From Chryseobacterium sp. CH21 (GTDB taxonomy: Bacteria; Bacteroidota; Bacteroidia; Flavobacteriales; Weeksellaceae), in NCBI RefSeq assembly GCF_004119445.1, contig NZ_QICI01000073.1:1-64000 (forward strand): DNA of 64,000 bases, written 5' to 3'. Below the pieces are notes generated by a model. The model had not been told where the DNA came from and ran no database searches. It saw only the letters and a program-made list of their open reading frames with translations. How positions within the stretch are numbered: position 1 is the stretch's first letter; every line of letters starts with the position of its first letter. The position numbers and the translations under genes are program-made. Shown here piece after piece: positions 44,297 to 53,170 of the stretch.

Positions 44297-44799
44297 AATA
44301 CTCTTATTAAGCTTTATTAGATTCTATTTCCTTACAAAGGTAAGAATAATAACAATTCGTGTTAGTAAACCCTGAGTTAATTGTGAAAAGGTATGTTAAT
44401 AAGTGTGGAAAACTTTTATCAACTTTCTATTTTTAAAGATCAATTTATTTCGTAATAGAAATTCTTTCCGCAATTTTTTACCACAACTTTCCAGATGTTT
44501 TCATCAGCTATCCCCAGCTTTTTCCATAATAAAATTACTAATAATGGTTTCCTTTTAAACTTACCAACATTTGTTAATAAGTATGTGAAATAGCGGGTTT
44601 ACAATGATTTATATTGTGAATTAAATATGAGTTTAGTAAAAGTTGAATGTTATCAATTATTAGCTTAAAACTTATCCCCGAAACTAACAACACTCAACAA
44701 CAACTACATTATTCTTTTTTTTAAAAGAGAAAAAATTGTTAATTAGTGGGTGATTGGGTTCGGGGAAAGTTTTTGAAAACTTTTATTTTAATCAAACTG

Positions 44800-44826
44800 T
44801 TGAAAAAGTTTAAAACCTTACATTTG
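44800..44826 (+). promoter_or_regulatory. pgk promoter
   Basis: TTG at 44800-44802 and TACATTTG at 44819-44826 (exact TAnnTTTG) are 16 bases apart. Transcription would start near 44833, giving a leader of about 105 bases before the pgk ATG at 44940. Confidence 0.5.
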
Positions 44827-44844
44827 TGAAACGAAAATTCAATG

Positions 44845-44918
44845 AGTTTCATGAATTTGTCTCTGCTGGATTTGCGGAAATGCAAACTGAGCTCTGGCAA
44901 AAAAGACTTCATGAAACT
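44845..44918 (+). promoter_or_regulatory. Nested inverted repeats in the pgk mRNA leader
   Basis: AGTTTCATGAA (44845-44855) pairs exactly with TTCATGAAACT (44908-44918). Inside, TTTGC (44871-44875) and GCAAA (44882-44886) form a second hairpin. Both arms contain the 8-bp palindrome TTCATGAA. It could be a folded leader or a pair of protein-binding sites. Confidence 0.5.
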
Positions 44919-44939
44919 TTGAAAAAAATAAATCTACGT

Positions 44940-46130
44940 ATGAAAACAATCAATGATTTCAATTTTAAAGACAAAAAAGCTCTGGTAAGGGTGGACTTCA
45001 ATGTTCCTCAGGACGATCAGCTGAAGGTGACAGACAATACAAGAATTGTTGCTGTGAAACCAACAGTGGAAAAGATCCTTAATGATGGTGGTTCTGTCAT
45101 CTTAATTACGCACCTTGGAAGGCCTAAGGGAGAAGTGAAAGATGAATTTTCTCTTCAACATATTCTTGGTGAAGTTTCTTCTGTTTTAGGACGTGAAGTG
45201 AAGTTTGTGGATGAGTGTATTGGTGAGAAAGCTGAACAGGCAGCTGCTGATCTGAAACCAGGAGAAATCTTATTATTGGAAAATGTACGTTTTCATAATG
45301 AAGAAGAAAAAGGAGATGCTGCATTCGCTGAGAAACTTTCCAAGCTTGGAGATGCTTATGTAAACGATGCATTTGGAACTGCACACAGAGCTCATGCTTC
45401 CACAGCAGTCATTGCTCAATATTTTCCATCAACTAAATATTTCGGTTTACTGATGGCTAAAGAGCTTCAGGCGATTGATAAAGTATTAAAGAGTGGTGAA
45501 AGACCTGTTACAGCTATTCTGGGAGGGTCTAAAGTTTCAACTAAAATTACCATTATAGAAAATATTCTTCCTGCAGTAGATAATCTGATCATTGGAGGAG
45601 GTATGGCATTTACCTTTATTAAAGCTCTTGGAGGGAAAATTGGTAATTCTTTAGTAGAAGAAGACAAGATTCCTTTAGCTCTTGAGATTTTAGGAAAAGC
45701 AAAAGAACATAAAGTAAAAGTATATCTTCCATCTGATGCAATCATCGCTGAAAGCTTTAGTAATGATGTAGAGAGAAAAGAAGTTGATATCTATGCAATC
45801 CCTGAAGGATGGATGGGACTTGATGCAGGTCACAAATCAAGAGATCAGTTCAATGATGTATTGTTAAACTCAAGAACAATTCTTTGGAATGGGCCAATTG
45901 GAGTTTTTGAAATGTCAAACTTTGCTGGTGGAACTATTGCATTGGGCGAGAGTATTGCTGAAGCGACAAGATTAGGTGCTTTCTCTTTAGTAGGAGGAGG
46001 AGATAGTGTTGCTTTTGTTAAGCAATTCGGATATGCTGATCAGGTAAGTTATGTGTCTACCGGTGGCGGAGCAATGCTTGAAAGTCTTGAAGGACTTGAG
46101 TTACCAGGAGTAGCTGCAATCAACAATTAA
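44940..46130 (+). CDS. pgk: Phosphoglycerate kinase
   Basis: The start is the ATG at 44940 (MKTINDFNFKDKKALVRVDFNVP), giving 396 residues, the usual length. In-frame extension to 44826 would start inside the promoter box and is rejected. Motifs: RVDFNVP (17-23), the TRIVAVKPTVEKIL segment, THLGRPKG (about 59-66), NDAFGTAHRAHAST, GGSKVSTKI and the C-terminal GGGDSVA. It transfers phosphate from 1,3-bisphosphoglycerate to ADP in glycolysis. Monocistronic, with its own promoter and a strong terminator. Confidence 0.97.
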   Translation: MKTINDFNFKDKKALVRVDFNVPQDDQLKVTDNTRIVAVKPTVEKILNDGGSVILITHLGRPKGEVKDEFSLQHILGEVSSVLGREVKFVDECIGEKAEQAAADLKPGEILLLENVRFHNEEEKGDAAFAEKLSKLGDAYVNDAFGTAHRAHASTAVIAQYFPSTKYFGLLMAKELQAIDKVLKSGERPVTAILGGSKVSTKITIIENILPAVDNLIIGGGMAFTFIKALGGKIGNSLVEEDKIPLALEILGKAKEHKVKVYLPSDAIIAESFSNDVERKEVDIYAIPEGWMGLDAGHKSRDQFNDVLLNSRTILWNGPIGVFEMSNFAGGTIALGESIAEATRLGAFSLVGGGDSVAFVKQFGYADQVSYVSTGGGAMLESLEGLELPGVAAINN

Positions 46131-46153
46131 TAAAGAATAAAAATAAATATTAT

Positions 46154-46187
46154 AAAGCTTGCTAATTATATTAGCAAGCTTTTTTTC
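46154..46187 (+). terminator. Terminator of pgk
   Basis: A 12-bp perfect stem AAAGCTTGCTAA/TTAGCAAGCTTT with a 5-base loop is followed by a T run. Confidence 0.88.
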
Positions 46188-47203
46188 TTTTTTAAATTGT
46201 AAGAAAACCCTGTACTGATCAGCATCTTCAAAGAAATTTAGATATAACTTATAGTTATGTGTGTTTTGGTAATTTCTCTTTCAGATACTTAGGTTTTCCA
46301 ATAGATCGTATCTTACATTCTATCCTTAAATTCCTATATTTTTTAAGATTTTATTTTCGGTTTTAATCGATAATTCTTAATAAAATTGACTCTATTTTTA
46401 GCCATTAAATTTTGAAATTCTCATGAGTTCTCATGATCTTTTTCCAAATGATTTTAGGGTATGTTTTATAGAAAATCACTGTTTTTATTTGAACTGATTC
46501 AGGCAAAATATTCTATATGAATTAAAGTGTTTTTCTCTGATCCTATTTTTTATCTATTCACATTTTCAATATTTTTTCAAGGCACAATCTTTAGACTTAA
46601 GTTTTGTATTTTATTTTTTGAAGGAGAGATTTGATAACTATTTTCCTATTTAAAGAATGGCCTGTAATATTTATTTTATTTCACAAATTTGTGAAGTCTC
46701 TGTATTTTATTGAATATCAGTAATTAAACTATTAATTTATTTTTTGTTTTTGTTAGGTTTACTCATTAAATTGCATAGAATGAATAAGTTATGAATTTTT
46801 GAAGTAAATTTTGTTTTTTTGTATATTTTCCGCTCAAACTTTAGAATTGATTGATGCTTATAATTATTTGGGGTTTTTCTAATTTCTCCAATTTGAATTT
46901 TTAAATGACATACTAATTTTTAGATCAGCATTTGAATTTTTTCTTTTCACAAATTTTCATTTGTTGTCAAATTCTCTGGTATTTAAAAAATCGATCAAAT
47001 TATTTTGAAAATTATATTTTAAAGGTATTTCAAGTTTTTTATAAAAATGAGAAGATGGAGTAGGAGAGTCTTACTTTTTTCATTCACTTAGTTCCACTCA
47101 AATTATTTTCAAGTAGACTGACAATTTAAATTTTTTGATATGAAGGGATGCATGATTCCTGATCAACTAAATTTTATCTTTTTCTATAAAAGTGCTAAAA
47201 ACA

Positions 47204-47641
47204 GACCTTCATAAATAGCTTAAAAATCGACTTTCTGTATTTTTCCAAGTATTTATATCTCTCTTTATTTTGAATTGAAATTATACTTATTTGTGAAAGA
47301 ATTTGCTTTCTGAAATCAATTTTTAATGTTTTTTTTATTCATACTGGTTGAGGAGATATAGAAACTGATATTTTTAAGTTTAAGTAGAACTTTAAGAGAA
47401 GAGTTTTGAAAATATTCAATTTGTTCAGTTTGTAAAATGGAGTAGGGGAGATGTTTCTTAAATTTAAGATGGAAAATATTTAAACGAAAATATTTTCTCC
47501 GGAATTTATAAATATTATATGAGGTACAAAAATTAGGTTTGATATAAAAAAGAAAACTCAGGATTTCTTCTGAGTTTTTTATAATTTAAGCTAAAAACGT
47601 TGAAAATTGACCTTCATAAATAGCTTAAAAATCGACTTTCT
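47204..47641. repeat. Two copies of a 33-bp direct repeat
   Basis: The 33 bases beginning GACCTTCATAAATAGC and ending AAAAATCGACTTTCT occur at 47204-47236 and again, unchanged, at 47609-47641, where the second copy reaches the methyltransferase stop codon. A GCTAAAAAC word precedes both copies at different distances. The copies are 405 bases apart. Confidence 0.8.
47553..47578 (-). terminator. Terminator of the methyltransferase gene
   Basis: A 9-bp stem AAAACTCAG/CTGAGTTTT with an 8-base loop is followed on the minus strand by a T-rich tract. It is near-symmetric and may work in both directions. Confidence 0.65.
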
Positions 47642-48460
47642 ATCTTTTTTCGATAATATATATCAAACTTGAAAATTCATTAGAAAATAACGCCTTTACG
47701 TTAGAAATTGTTCCGTAGATGACTGCTTTTGCCCAAAATAGCGGTGATTTTTTGTATTTTTCGCTCAGCATGGAGATGTAATATGAGTCAAGCACCAAAG
47801 GCTTGATCTTTCTCATTTTCCAATCTGTATTTTTAGAAATTAGATTTTCCATTCCATTTTTAGAGAAATGGTAGATGTGTCTTGGTACATCATAGGCTGC
47901 CCAATATTCTTTATAATGTTTGGCATCATAAGAAGTAGGATTAGGAACTGCGATTACAAGAATTCCTTTTTCCTTTAATTTCCCGTGAAAAATATTAAGC
48001 ATCTCATCCTGATTTTCGATATGTTCAAAAACATGCCATAGAGTAATAGCGTCCAAACTATTTTTCTCAATTTTATTGATATTGTCTAAAATGGAAGCTT
48101 TTGTTATTTTGCTCTGTGCTGCTTTTCTTGCGTCTGAATCTGGTTCAAAACCGAATGTTTCAAAATCATTTTCTATATATTTTACAAACTCTCCGGCACC
48201 ACATCCGTAATCAAGAACTTTTGATCCTTTTTTTATTCTGTCTACCAGTATATTTTTTTGTACTGCAGATTAAAAGACTGAAGAAATTTATATAGTTTTT
48301 CTTTCAGACTTCCGGAATCCTGGTGATGAGAAATGTAATCTTCACTTTCATAATATCTGGAAATATTGGATGGGATAGGGGAGGTCTTAAAGACTCCTTT
48401 TGTATCTGTTTCTTTAATCTCAAATATTTCTTGTGAAAGAAAATGATCTTTTATTTTCAT
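47640..48460 (-). pseudogene. Class I SAM-dependent methyltransferase, apparent frameshift
   Basis: The N-terminal part (start MKIKDHFLSQE at 48460) and the C-terminal part are in different frames. One more T in the T7 run at 48253-48259 joins them into a protein of about 274 residues. It then has SKVLDYGCGAGEFVKYIEN (SAM motif I, split over the break), SLDAITLWHVFEHIENQDEML (motif with HVFEH, typical of methyltransf_23), and VAVPNPTSYDA. Family members methylate sugars, lipids or quinones; the substrate is unknown. It lies just downstream of mnmG and a parS site. Confidence 0.82.
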
Positions 48461-48551
48461 TGAAATCGCTATCTTTTTATCTTGTAAAAAAATTAAGATA
48501 TTCAGAGGTTGATTGAGCCTCATAAATACCTTAATTTAGTTTTATTATTTT

Positions 48552-48571
48552 AATGTTTCACGTGAAACATT
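48552..48571. other. parS site 1
   Basis: AATGTTTCACGTGAAACATT is a perfect 20-bp palindrome. Its core TGTTTCACGTGAAACA (48554-48569) equals the conserved ParB-binding parS sequence. It lies 5 bases past the mnmG stop. It is followed by a T run, so it might double as a hairpin terminator. Confidence 0.88.
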
Positions 48572-48575
48572 TTTT

Positions 48576-50438
48576 TTAACGTCCTAAATAAACCAGTAAA
48601 ACGTTAATATCAGCTGGAGAAACCCCGCTTATTCTTCCTGCTTGTGCAATGGTCTTCGGACGTACGTTAGACATCTTCTGCTTTGCTTCTGCAGAAAGGC
48701 TGCTTAGCTTCGTATAATCAAAGTCTTCCGGAATTTTGATGTTTTCCAGACGGTTCAGCTTCGCTACGTTTTCTTTTTCTTTCTCAATATATCCTCTATA
48801 TTTTATATTGATTTCTGCCTGTTCTCTTACCTCGTCACTATATTGAGAAGAAACTTCTTTAATAGAATCAATTTCATCAAGCTTTTCTAACGTTATATTG
48901 GGTCTGGTAAGAAACTGAGCTGCTCTGTATGCCTGATCTACAGGGTTGCTCTCAATAGATTCAAGAATAGGATTAATAACGCCTGGTTTTAAAGAAGTTT
49001 CGCGAAGAAACTCTTCAAGTGATTGACTTTCAGATATTTTGGTTTCAACTCGTCTTAATCTGTCTTCTTTTGCTAATCCTAACTGGAATGCTTTTTCGGT
49101 AAGTCTGATATCTGCATTATCCTGTCTTAAAAGAAGTCTGTATTCTGCACGTGAAGTAAACATTCTGTAAGGTTCTTCAGTTCCTTTTGTGATCAGGTCA
49201 TCAATCAATACTCCAATATAAGCTTCATCTCTGTTTAAGATAAAATCTCCTTTATCGTGAACTTTGTTATGTGCATTGATACCGGCAATTAATCCTTGTC
49301 CTGCTGCTTCTTCATATCCGGTTGTTCCATTGATCTGGCCTGCAAAATATAAATTGTCAATTAATTTGGTTTCCAGAGTATGTTTCAGTTGGGTAGGAGG
49401 GAAGTAGTCATATTCAATAGCATAACCCGGACGGAAAACTTTTACATTTTCAAATCCCGGAATATGTTTCATTGCTTTAATCTGTACATCCTCGGGAAGT
49501 GAAGAACTGAATCCGTTGACATATATTTCTACAGTTTTCCATCCTTCCGGTTCTACGAAAAGCTGGTGTCTGTTTCTTTCTGCAAAACGATTAATTTTAT
49601 CTTCAATACTTGGGCAGTATCTTGGACCTAAGCTTTGAATTGTTCCATTGAACATTGGACTTCTGTCAAAACCTTCTCTTAAAATATCGTGTACCGTTTC
49701 GTTGGTATACACAATATGGCAGCTTAATTGTTTTGTTAGTTTTGGGGTATCAAGATAGCTGAACTTTTGAGGATTTTCATCTCCTTTCTGTTCTTCCATT
49801 TTTGAATAATCCAAACTTCTTCCGTCTACTCTTGGTGGAGTGCCTGTTTTCATTCTTCCTGCTTCGAAACCTAAAGTGACCAATTGTTCTGTAATTCCAA
49901 ATGCTCTTGGTTCACCCATTCTTCCTCCACCTAATTGTTTGTCTCCAACGTGAATTAATCCGTTAAGAAAAGTACCATTAGTAAGAACTACAGATTTTGC
50001 TTTAATTTCAATTCCTAAAGAAGTAACAACTCCTGCTACTTTATTGTTTTCAATAATCAGTTGTTTCACCATATCCTGAAAGAAATCAAGATTGGGAGTA
50101 TTTTCTAATGCTAAGCGCCATTCTTCGGCAAAAAGCATTCTATCATTTTGGGTTCTCGGAGACCACATCGCAGGACCTTTTGAAAGATTTAGCATTTTGA
50201 ATTGGATTGCAGATTTGTCTGCCACAATTCCGGAATATCCTCCCATTGCATCAATCTCTCTTACGATCTGTCCTTTTGCGATTCCGCCCATTGCGGGGTT
50301 GCAACTCATCTGTCCGATGGTCTGCATATTCATTGTAACAAGTAGGGTTTTTGAACCTAGGTTGGCGGCTGCGGCTGCGGCTTCACAACCTGCGTGTCCT
50401 GCACCTACTACTATTACATCATATATTTCTGAAATCAT
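48576..50438 (-). CDS. mnmG: tRNA uridine 5-carboxymethylaminomethyl modification enzyme MnmG (GidA)
   Basis: The 620-residue protein begins with the FAD-binding VVGAGHAGCEAAAAAANLG (about 10-28). It has MSCNPAMGGIAKGQIVREIDAMGG (in parts, about 45-68), the KTGTPPRVDGRSLDYS segment, AGQINGTTGYEEAAGQG, TSRAEYRLLLRQDNAD and a helical C-terminus. MnmG with MnmE modifies U34 of certain tRNAs. Perfect parS palindromes flank the gene on both sides, in line with the frequent linkage of gidA to the chromosome origin. Confidence 0.97.
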   Translation of the reverse strand: MISEIYDVIVVGAGHAGCEAAAAAANLGSKTLLVTMNMQTIGQMSCNPAMGGIAKGQIVREIDAMGGYSGIVADKSAIQFKMLNLSKGPAMWSPRTQNDRMLFAEEWRLALENTPNLDFFQDMVKQLIIENNKVAGVVTSLGIEIKAKSVVLTNGTFLNGLIHVGDKQLGGGRMGEPRAFGITEQLVTLGFEAGRMKTGTPPRVDGRSLDYSKMEEQKGDENPQKFSYLDTPKLTKQLSCHIVYTNETVHDILREGFDRSPMFNGTIQSLGPRYCPSIEDKINRFAERNRHQLFVEPEGWKTVEIYVNGFSSSLPEDVQIKAMKHIPGFENVKVFRPGYAIEYDYFPPTQLKHTLETKLIDNLYFAGQINGTTGYEEAAGQGLIAGINAHNKVHDKGDFILNRDEAYIGVLIDDLITKGTEEPYRMFTSRAEYRLLLRQDNADIRLTEKAFQLGLAKEDRLRRVETKISESQSLEEFLRETSLKPGVINPILESIESNPVDQAYRAAQFLTRPNITLEKLDEIDSIKEVSSQYSDEVREQAEINIKYRGYIEKEKENVAKLNRLENIKIPEDFDYTKLSSLSAEAKQKMSNVRPKTIAQAGRISGVSPADINVLLVYLGR

Positions 50439-50482
50439 TTTTATCTCGCTTGTTTTAAGCTTTAAACCTTATCTTTATAACC

Positions 50483-50502
50483 AATGTTTCACGTGAAACA
50501 TT
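50483..50502. other. parS site 2
   Basis: AATGTTTCACGTGAAACATT is identical to the 20-bp palindrome at 48552-48571. It lies 44 bases upstream of the mnmG start, so the two sites are about 1.93 kb apart and frame this gene. Confidence 0.88.
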
Positions 50503-50584
50503 TTTGAAGAATGCACTCTAGATAAACTTATATTGTTACTAGAATAGAGTACTTTAGGTATAGGACTTTAAGTGATTGTTCAAT

Positions 50585-51004
50585 TTAAAATTTAAAATTC
50601 CTGTATTTGTCTAAGTACAAATCTTCCATTCTCCGCATCTCTTTTTCTTCCTCTTCCGTCTTGTCTTTATAGCCTGCAAGGTGCAAAATACCATGGGCTA
50701 AAACCCTTCTTAATTCTTCTTCATAATCTCGGGAAAGGGTAGAGGCGTTATCAGAAATGCGCTGCAAAGATACAAAAATCTCAGCGCTTATTGTCTTGCC
50801 TTTTACATAATCAAAAGTGATAATATCTGTATAATAATCATGCTGCAAATAATCCTGATTGATTTTAAGAAGATATTCATCATCACAGAAAATGTAATTG
50901 ATTTCTCCTAGTTTTTTTCCTTCTGAAAGAATAAGATCTTCCAGCCATTTTTTGTAATCTGTACTTACCGATTCTGGTAAGCTTTCGTAAAAGAACTGTA
51001 TCAT
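50585..51004 (-). CDS. ybeY: Endoribonuclease YbeY
   Basis: The start is the ATG at 51004 (MIQFFYESLPESV), giving 139 residues; ten upstream residues in a longer reading overlap the patatin gene end and are unlikely. The zinc site AHGILHLAGYKDKTEEE (about 102-118) has two histidines. The third histidine of the classical HGxLHLxGYDH is replaced (YKDK), as usual in Bacteroidota. YbeY acts in 16S rRNA maturation and ribosome quality control. It follows the patatin gene at 4 bases. Confidence 0.93.
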   Translation of the reverse strand: MIQFFYESLPESVSTDYKKWLEDLILSEGKKLGEINYIFCDDEYLLKINQDYLQHDYYTDIITFDYVKGKTISAEIFVSLQRISDNASTLSRDYEEELRRVLAHGILHLAGYKDKTEEEEKEMRRMEDLYLDKYRNFKF

Positions 51005-51008
51005 TTTT

Positions 51009-53168
51009 TTAAAACCAGTGTCCCAAAATAACACTGAATATACCTTTTTGGTTATTTTTAAGTGAGTGGCTGAAGTTTACTTTTATCTGCCCGAAAGGAG
51101 ATTTGTAACCTGCCGTTATTCCCAATGAGCTATAATTTACTTTAACTGCATCTTCAAACTTAATATCGTTTGATAAGTTAGCAAAGCTGAAATTTCCACT
51201 GATAAAATAGTTTTTGTTAAATTTAAACTGGATATCGTTAGATGCCAATATCACATTATTTGTATAAAGCTGGGCAAAATAAAATCCTCCGAAGCTTTTG
51301 AAATTAATCAGATTTTGTTCAAAAATTCCACCTAATCTGAATTGGTAATAGGCTGGAAGGTTTTCGCCAATGGTAAGCCCTCCAAATAAATTCAAGCGAT
51401 AACTGAATTGTTTGCCAAGAGGAATATTAAGTCTAAGATCTGCTTTGATCTGAATGATTCTTTTGTCTACTTCAGACTTTAAAAGATCCACTACTTTTCC
51501 TTCTGCAGCAAAATAAACCCCTTTTGTAGGGAATTCCTTATCATCCTGTGTATCGGTTTTAATAAAGATATAAGGGTTTAAAAAACGACTGTAGTGTCTG
51601 TTGTCACCATTGCTGTTTTCTGCTTTAAAATAGTCATGGCTGATACCACCGCCAATGGCAAATTTATCTTTCCAAACAGACTGTATGTAGGCTTCATTTC
51701 TGAGCCATTCCCAGCGGTCTACTGCATAATTATCTACATTCTTTATATCAAAGCTCATTCCTGATGAATAGAGGCCAAATCCGGGGATATATCCGTTGTC
51801 TATAAAATAGTTCAGATAATATCTCAGGCGGTCTCCCACAACAACATCCAGGGAAAGGTTTGAATTTTTAAATAAAAGTCTCTTTGCGGAGTAATTTAAA
51901 AGAAGCCCTGTTTTGAAAACTTCATCATAATGCAAACCGAATTTTAAAAAATGACGGGTATCATCTTCTGTAACGTAAAGCTTCAGATAGTTGGCATCAT
52001 TCTCCTGAACGATATCATAATTAATAAATTTATAGTTATTGGTTGCAACCAATTTATCAATCATTTTATTGATGCTTCCGTAAGTCTGTAAAGAGGGTAG
52101 GCGTAGCCCCATTTTTCCCAGGGTATAGTTTTTTCCGAAGATTTTACTTCCTTCAATAGAAATACTGTCTATTTTATATACATTAGAATAAATAGGATTT
52201 ACACGCTGTCTTAGGCGGTCAAACGGACGTTTTGGGAGCTGATCTAATACCTGGGTATATTTTAATCCTTCCACATAACCACTGTCAAGAATTTTCTTTT
52301 TATCATCGTAGCTTGTAGCAGACATTCCTTTGAGATTAGGTTTTATATTGATGTCTGTATATTTATACTGCTTTCTGGTATCTTTCTTTATTCCAAAATC
52401 AATGACCTGATTCAGGATGGATATAATATTGTTTAAATCTTCTCTTTTTGATAGATCCTGATTAAGATCCACACCGATAACGATATCAATTCCTTTGTCC
52501 TTTAAAGGCTTTGAAGGATAGTTTACCGTCATGGCTCCATCAATATAAATACTGTCTCCAATTTTTACTGGATCCATTAAAGAAGGAAATGCGGAACTCG
52601 CCATGATAGACTGTACCAGATCTCCTTTTTCAAAAATTTGCATATTCCCGCTTTCGAGATTGGTAGCAACACATAGGAAGGGGATTGGCATTTTGGAAAA
52701 GTCCTCAATATTGGAAACGTTTTTGAAAAGTTCTTTCAGAAGATAAACATTTCTCTGTCCAGTACTGATAGAGGAGGGAAGTGTGATCTTTCCATTTTTA
52801 AGAGGAATGGATAAAAGGTATTTGTCTACGGATTTATTGAAGAAGCTGGCTTCCTGCCTTGACTTTGGATCCATAATCAGAGAATAGAAATCCGTATCCA
52901 TGACTATTTTCTCAATCTCTTTCCCGGAATATCCGGCGGCATATAATCCGCCCACGATAGCTCCCATACTTGTTCCGGAGATATAGTCCACTTTCACTCC
53001 CAATGAATCCAAAACTTTAAGAACTCCGACATGTGAAAACCCCTTGGCTCCACCACCAGCAAGTGACAGTCCTATCTTTGGGTTTTTGGGAATCACCAAA
53101 TCTTTTTTTACCTGAGAATGGATCAATAATAGTGGGAATATGAAAAGCAGAATCAGGAGTTTTCTCAT
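51009..53168 (-). CDS. Patatin-like phospholipase fused to POTRA/BamA-type barrel
   Basis: The 719-residue exported protein has a signal peptide (about 1-18). The patatin domain follows (about 28-225): GGGAKGF oxyanion hole near 38-44, nucleophile in GTSMGAIVGG near 60-69, and the DGAMTVNYP dyad aspartate near 211. A POTRA-like region lies near 330-400, and a C-terminal barrel ends GIFSVILGHWF. This class (type V-like, PlpD/FplA-related) occurs widely in Bacteroidota; it could put a phospholipase domain outside, or act from the periplasm. It lies 2 bases downstream of murF-alr. Confidence 0.9.
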   Translation of the reverse strand: MRKLLILLFIFPLLLIHSQVKKDLVIPKNPKIGLSLAGGGAKGFSHVGVLKVLDSLGVKVDYISGTSMGAIVGGLYAAGYSGKEIEKIVMDTDFYSLIMDPKSRQEASFFNKSVDKYLLSIPLKNGKITLPSSISTGQRNVYLLKELFKNVSNIEDFSKMPIPFLCVATNLESGNMQIFEKGDLVQSIMASSAFPSLMDPVKIGDSIYIDGAMTVNYPSKPLKDKGIDIVIGVDLNQDLSKREDLNNIISILNQVIDFGIKKDTRKQYKYTDINIKPNLKGMSATSYDDKKKILDSGYVEGLKYTQVLDQLPKRPFDRLRQRVNPIYSNVYKIDSISIEGSKIFGKNYTLGKMGLRLPSLQTYGSINKMIDKLVATNNYKFINYDIVQENDANYLKLYVTEDDTRHFLKFGLHYDEVFKTGLLLNYSAKRLLFKNSNLSLDVVVGDRLRYYLNYFIDNGYIPGFGLYSSGMSFDIKNVDNYAVDRWEWLRNEAYIQSVWKDKFAIGGGISHDYFKAENSNGDNRHYSRFLNPYIFIKTDTQDDKEFPTKGVYFAAEGKVVDLLKSEVDKRIIQIKADLRLNIPLGKQFSYRLNLFGGLTIGENLPAYYQFRLGGIFEQNLINFKSFGGFYFAQLYTNNVILASNDIQFKFNKNYFISGNFSFANLSNDIKFEDAVKVNYSSLGITAGYKSPFGQIKVNFSHSLKNNQKGIFSVILGHWF

Positions 53169-53170
53169 AA

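Larger units (their letters stand above)
44297..44939. other. AT-rich intergenic region upstream of pgk, candidate replication origin
   Basis: This 643-bp gap holds no gene. It has TGTGGAAAA (44404-44412, the reverse of the relaxed DnaA box TTTTCCACA) and several related words (TTACCACAA, TTATCCCC, TTTTCCATAA, paired TTATCAA). Three more box-like words lie in the rpiB gene at 44130-44138, 44169-44177 and 44183-44191. AT-rich runs follow to 44740. Together with parS sites at 48.55 and 50.49 kb this could be oriC, but the boxes are imperfect. The right end holds the pgk promoter and leader. Confidence 0.3.
46131..47639. other. 1.5-kb AT-rich region without genes
   Basis: No open frame of protein-like composition is found here on either strand. 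The plus strand is rich in T runs. It holds the pgk terminator, a perfect 16-bp palindrome TTCACAAATTTGTGAA (46680-46695), one copy of a 33-bp direct repeat (47204-47236), two GGAGTAGG(A/G)GAG words (near 47057 and 47444), and the methyltransferase terminator at 47553-47578. In a genome packed this tightly it could be decayed DNA, an origin-linked region or a large non-coding RNA. Confidence 0.6.

Noticed and set aside
44826..44939. In-frame N-terminal extension of Pgk by 38 residues from a GTG
   Set aside because: The GTG lies inside the probable -7 box, the extension has no relation to Pgk, and the ATG at 44940 gives the normal 396-residue protein.
46131..47639. Search for hidden short genes or a CRISPR array in the long gap
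   Set aside because: Frames are short and low in complexity, repeats are not regularly spaced, and only one 33-bp pair exists.
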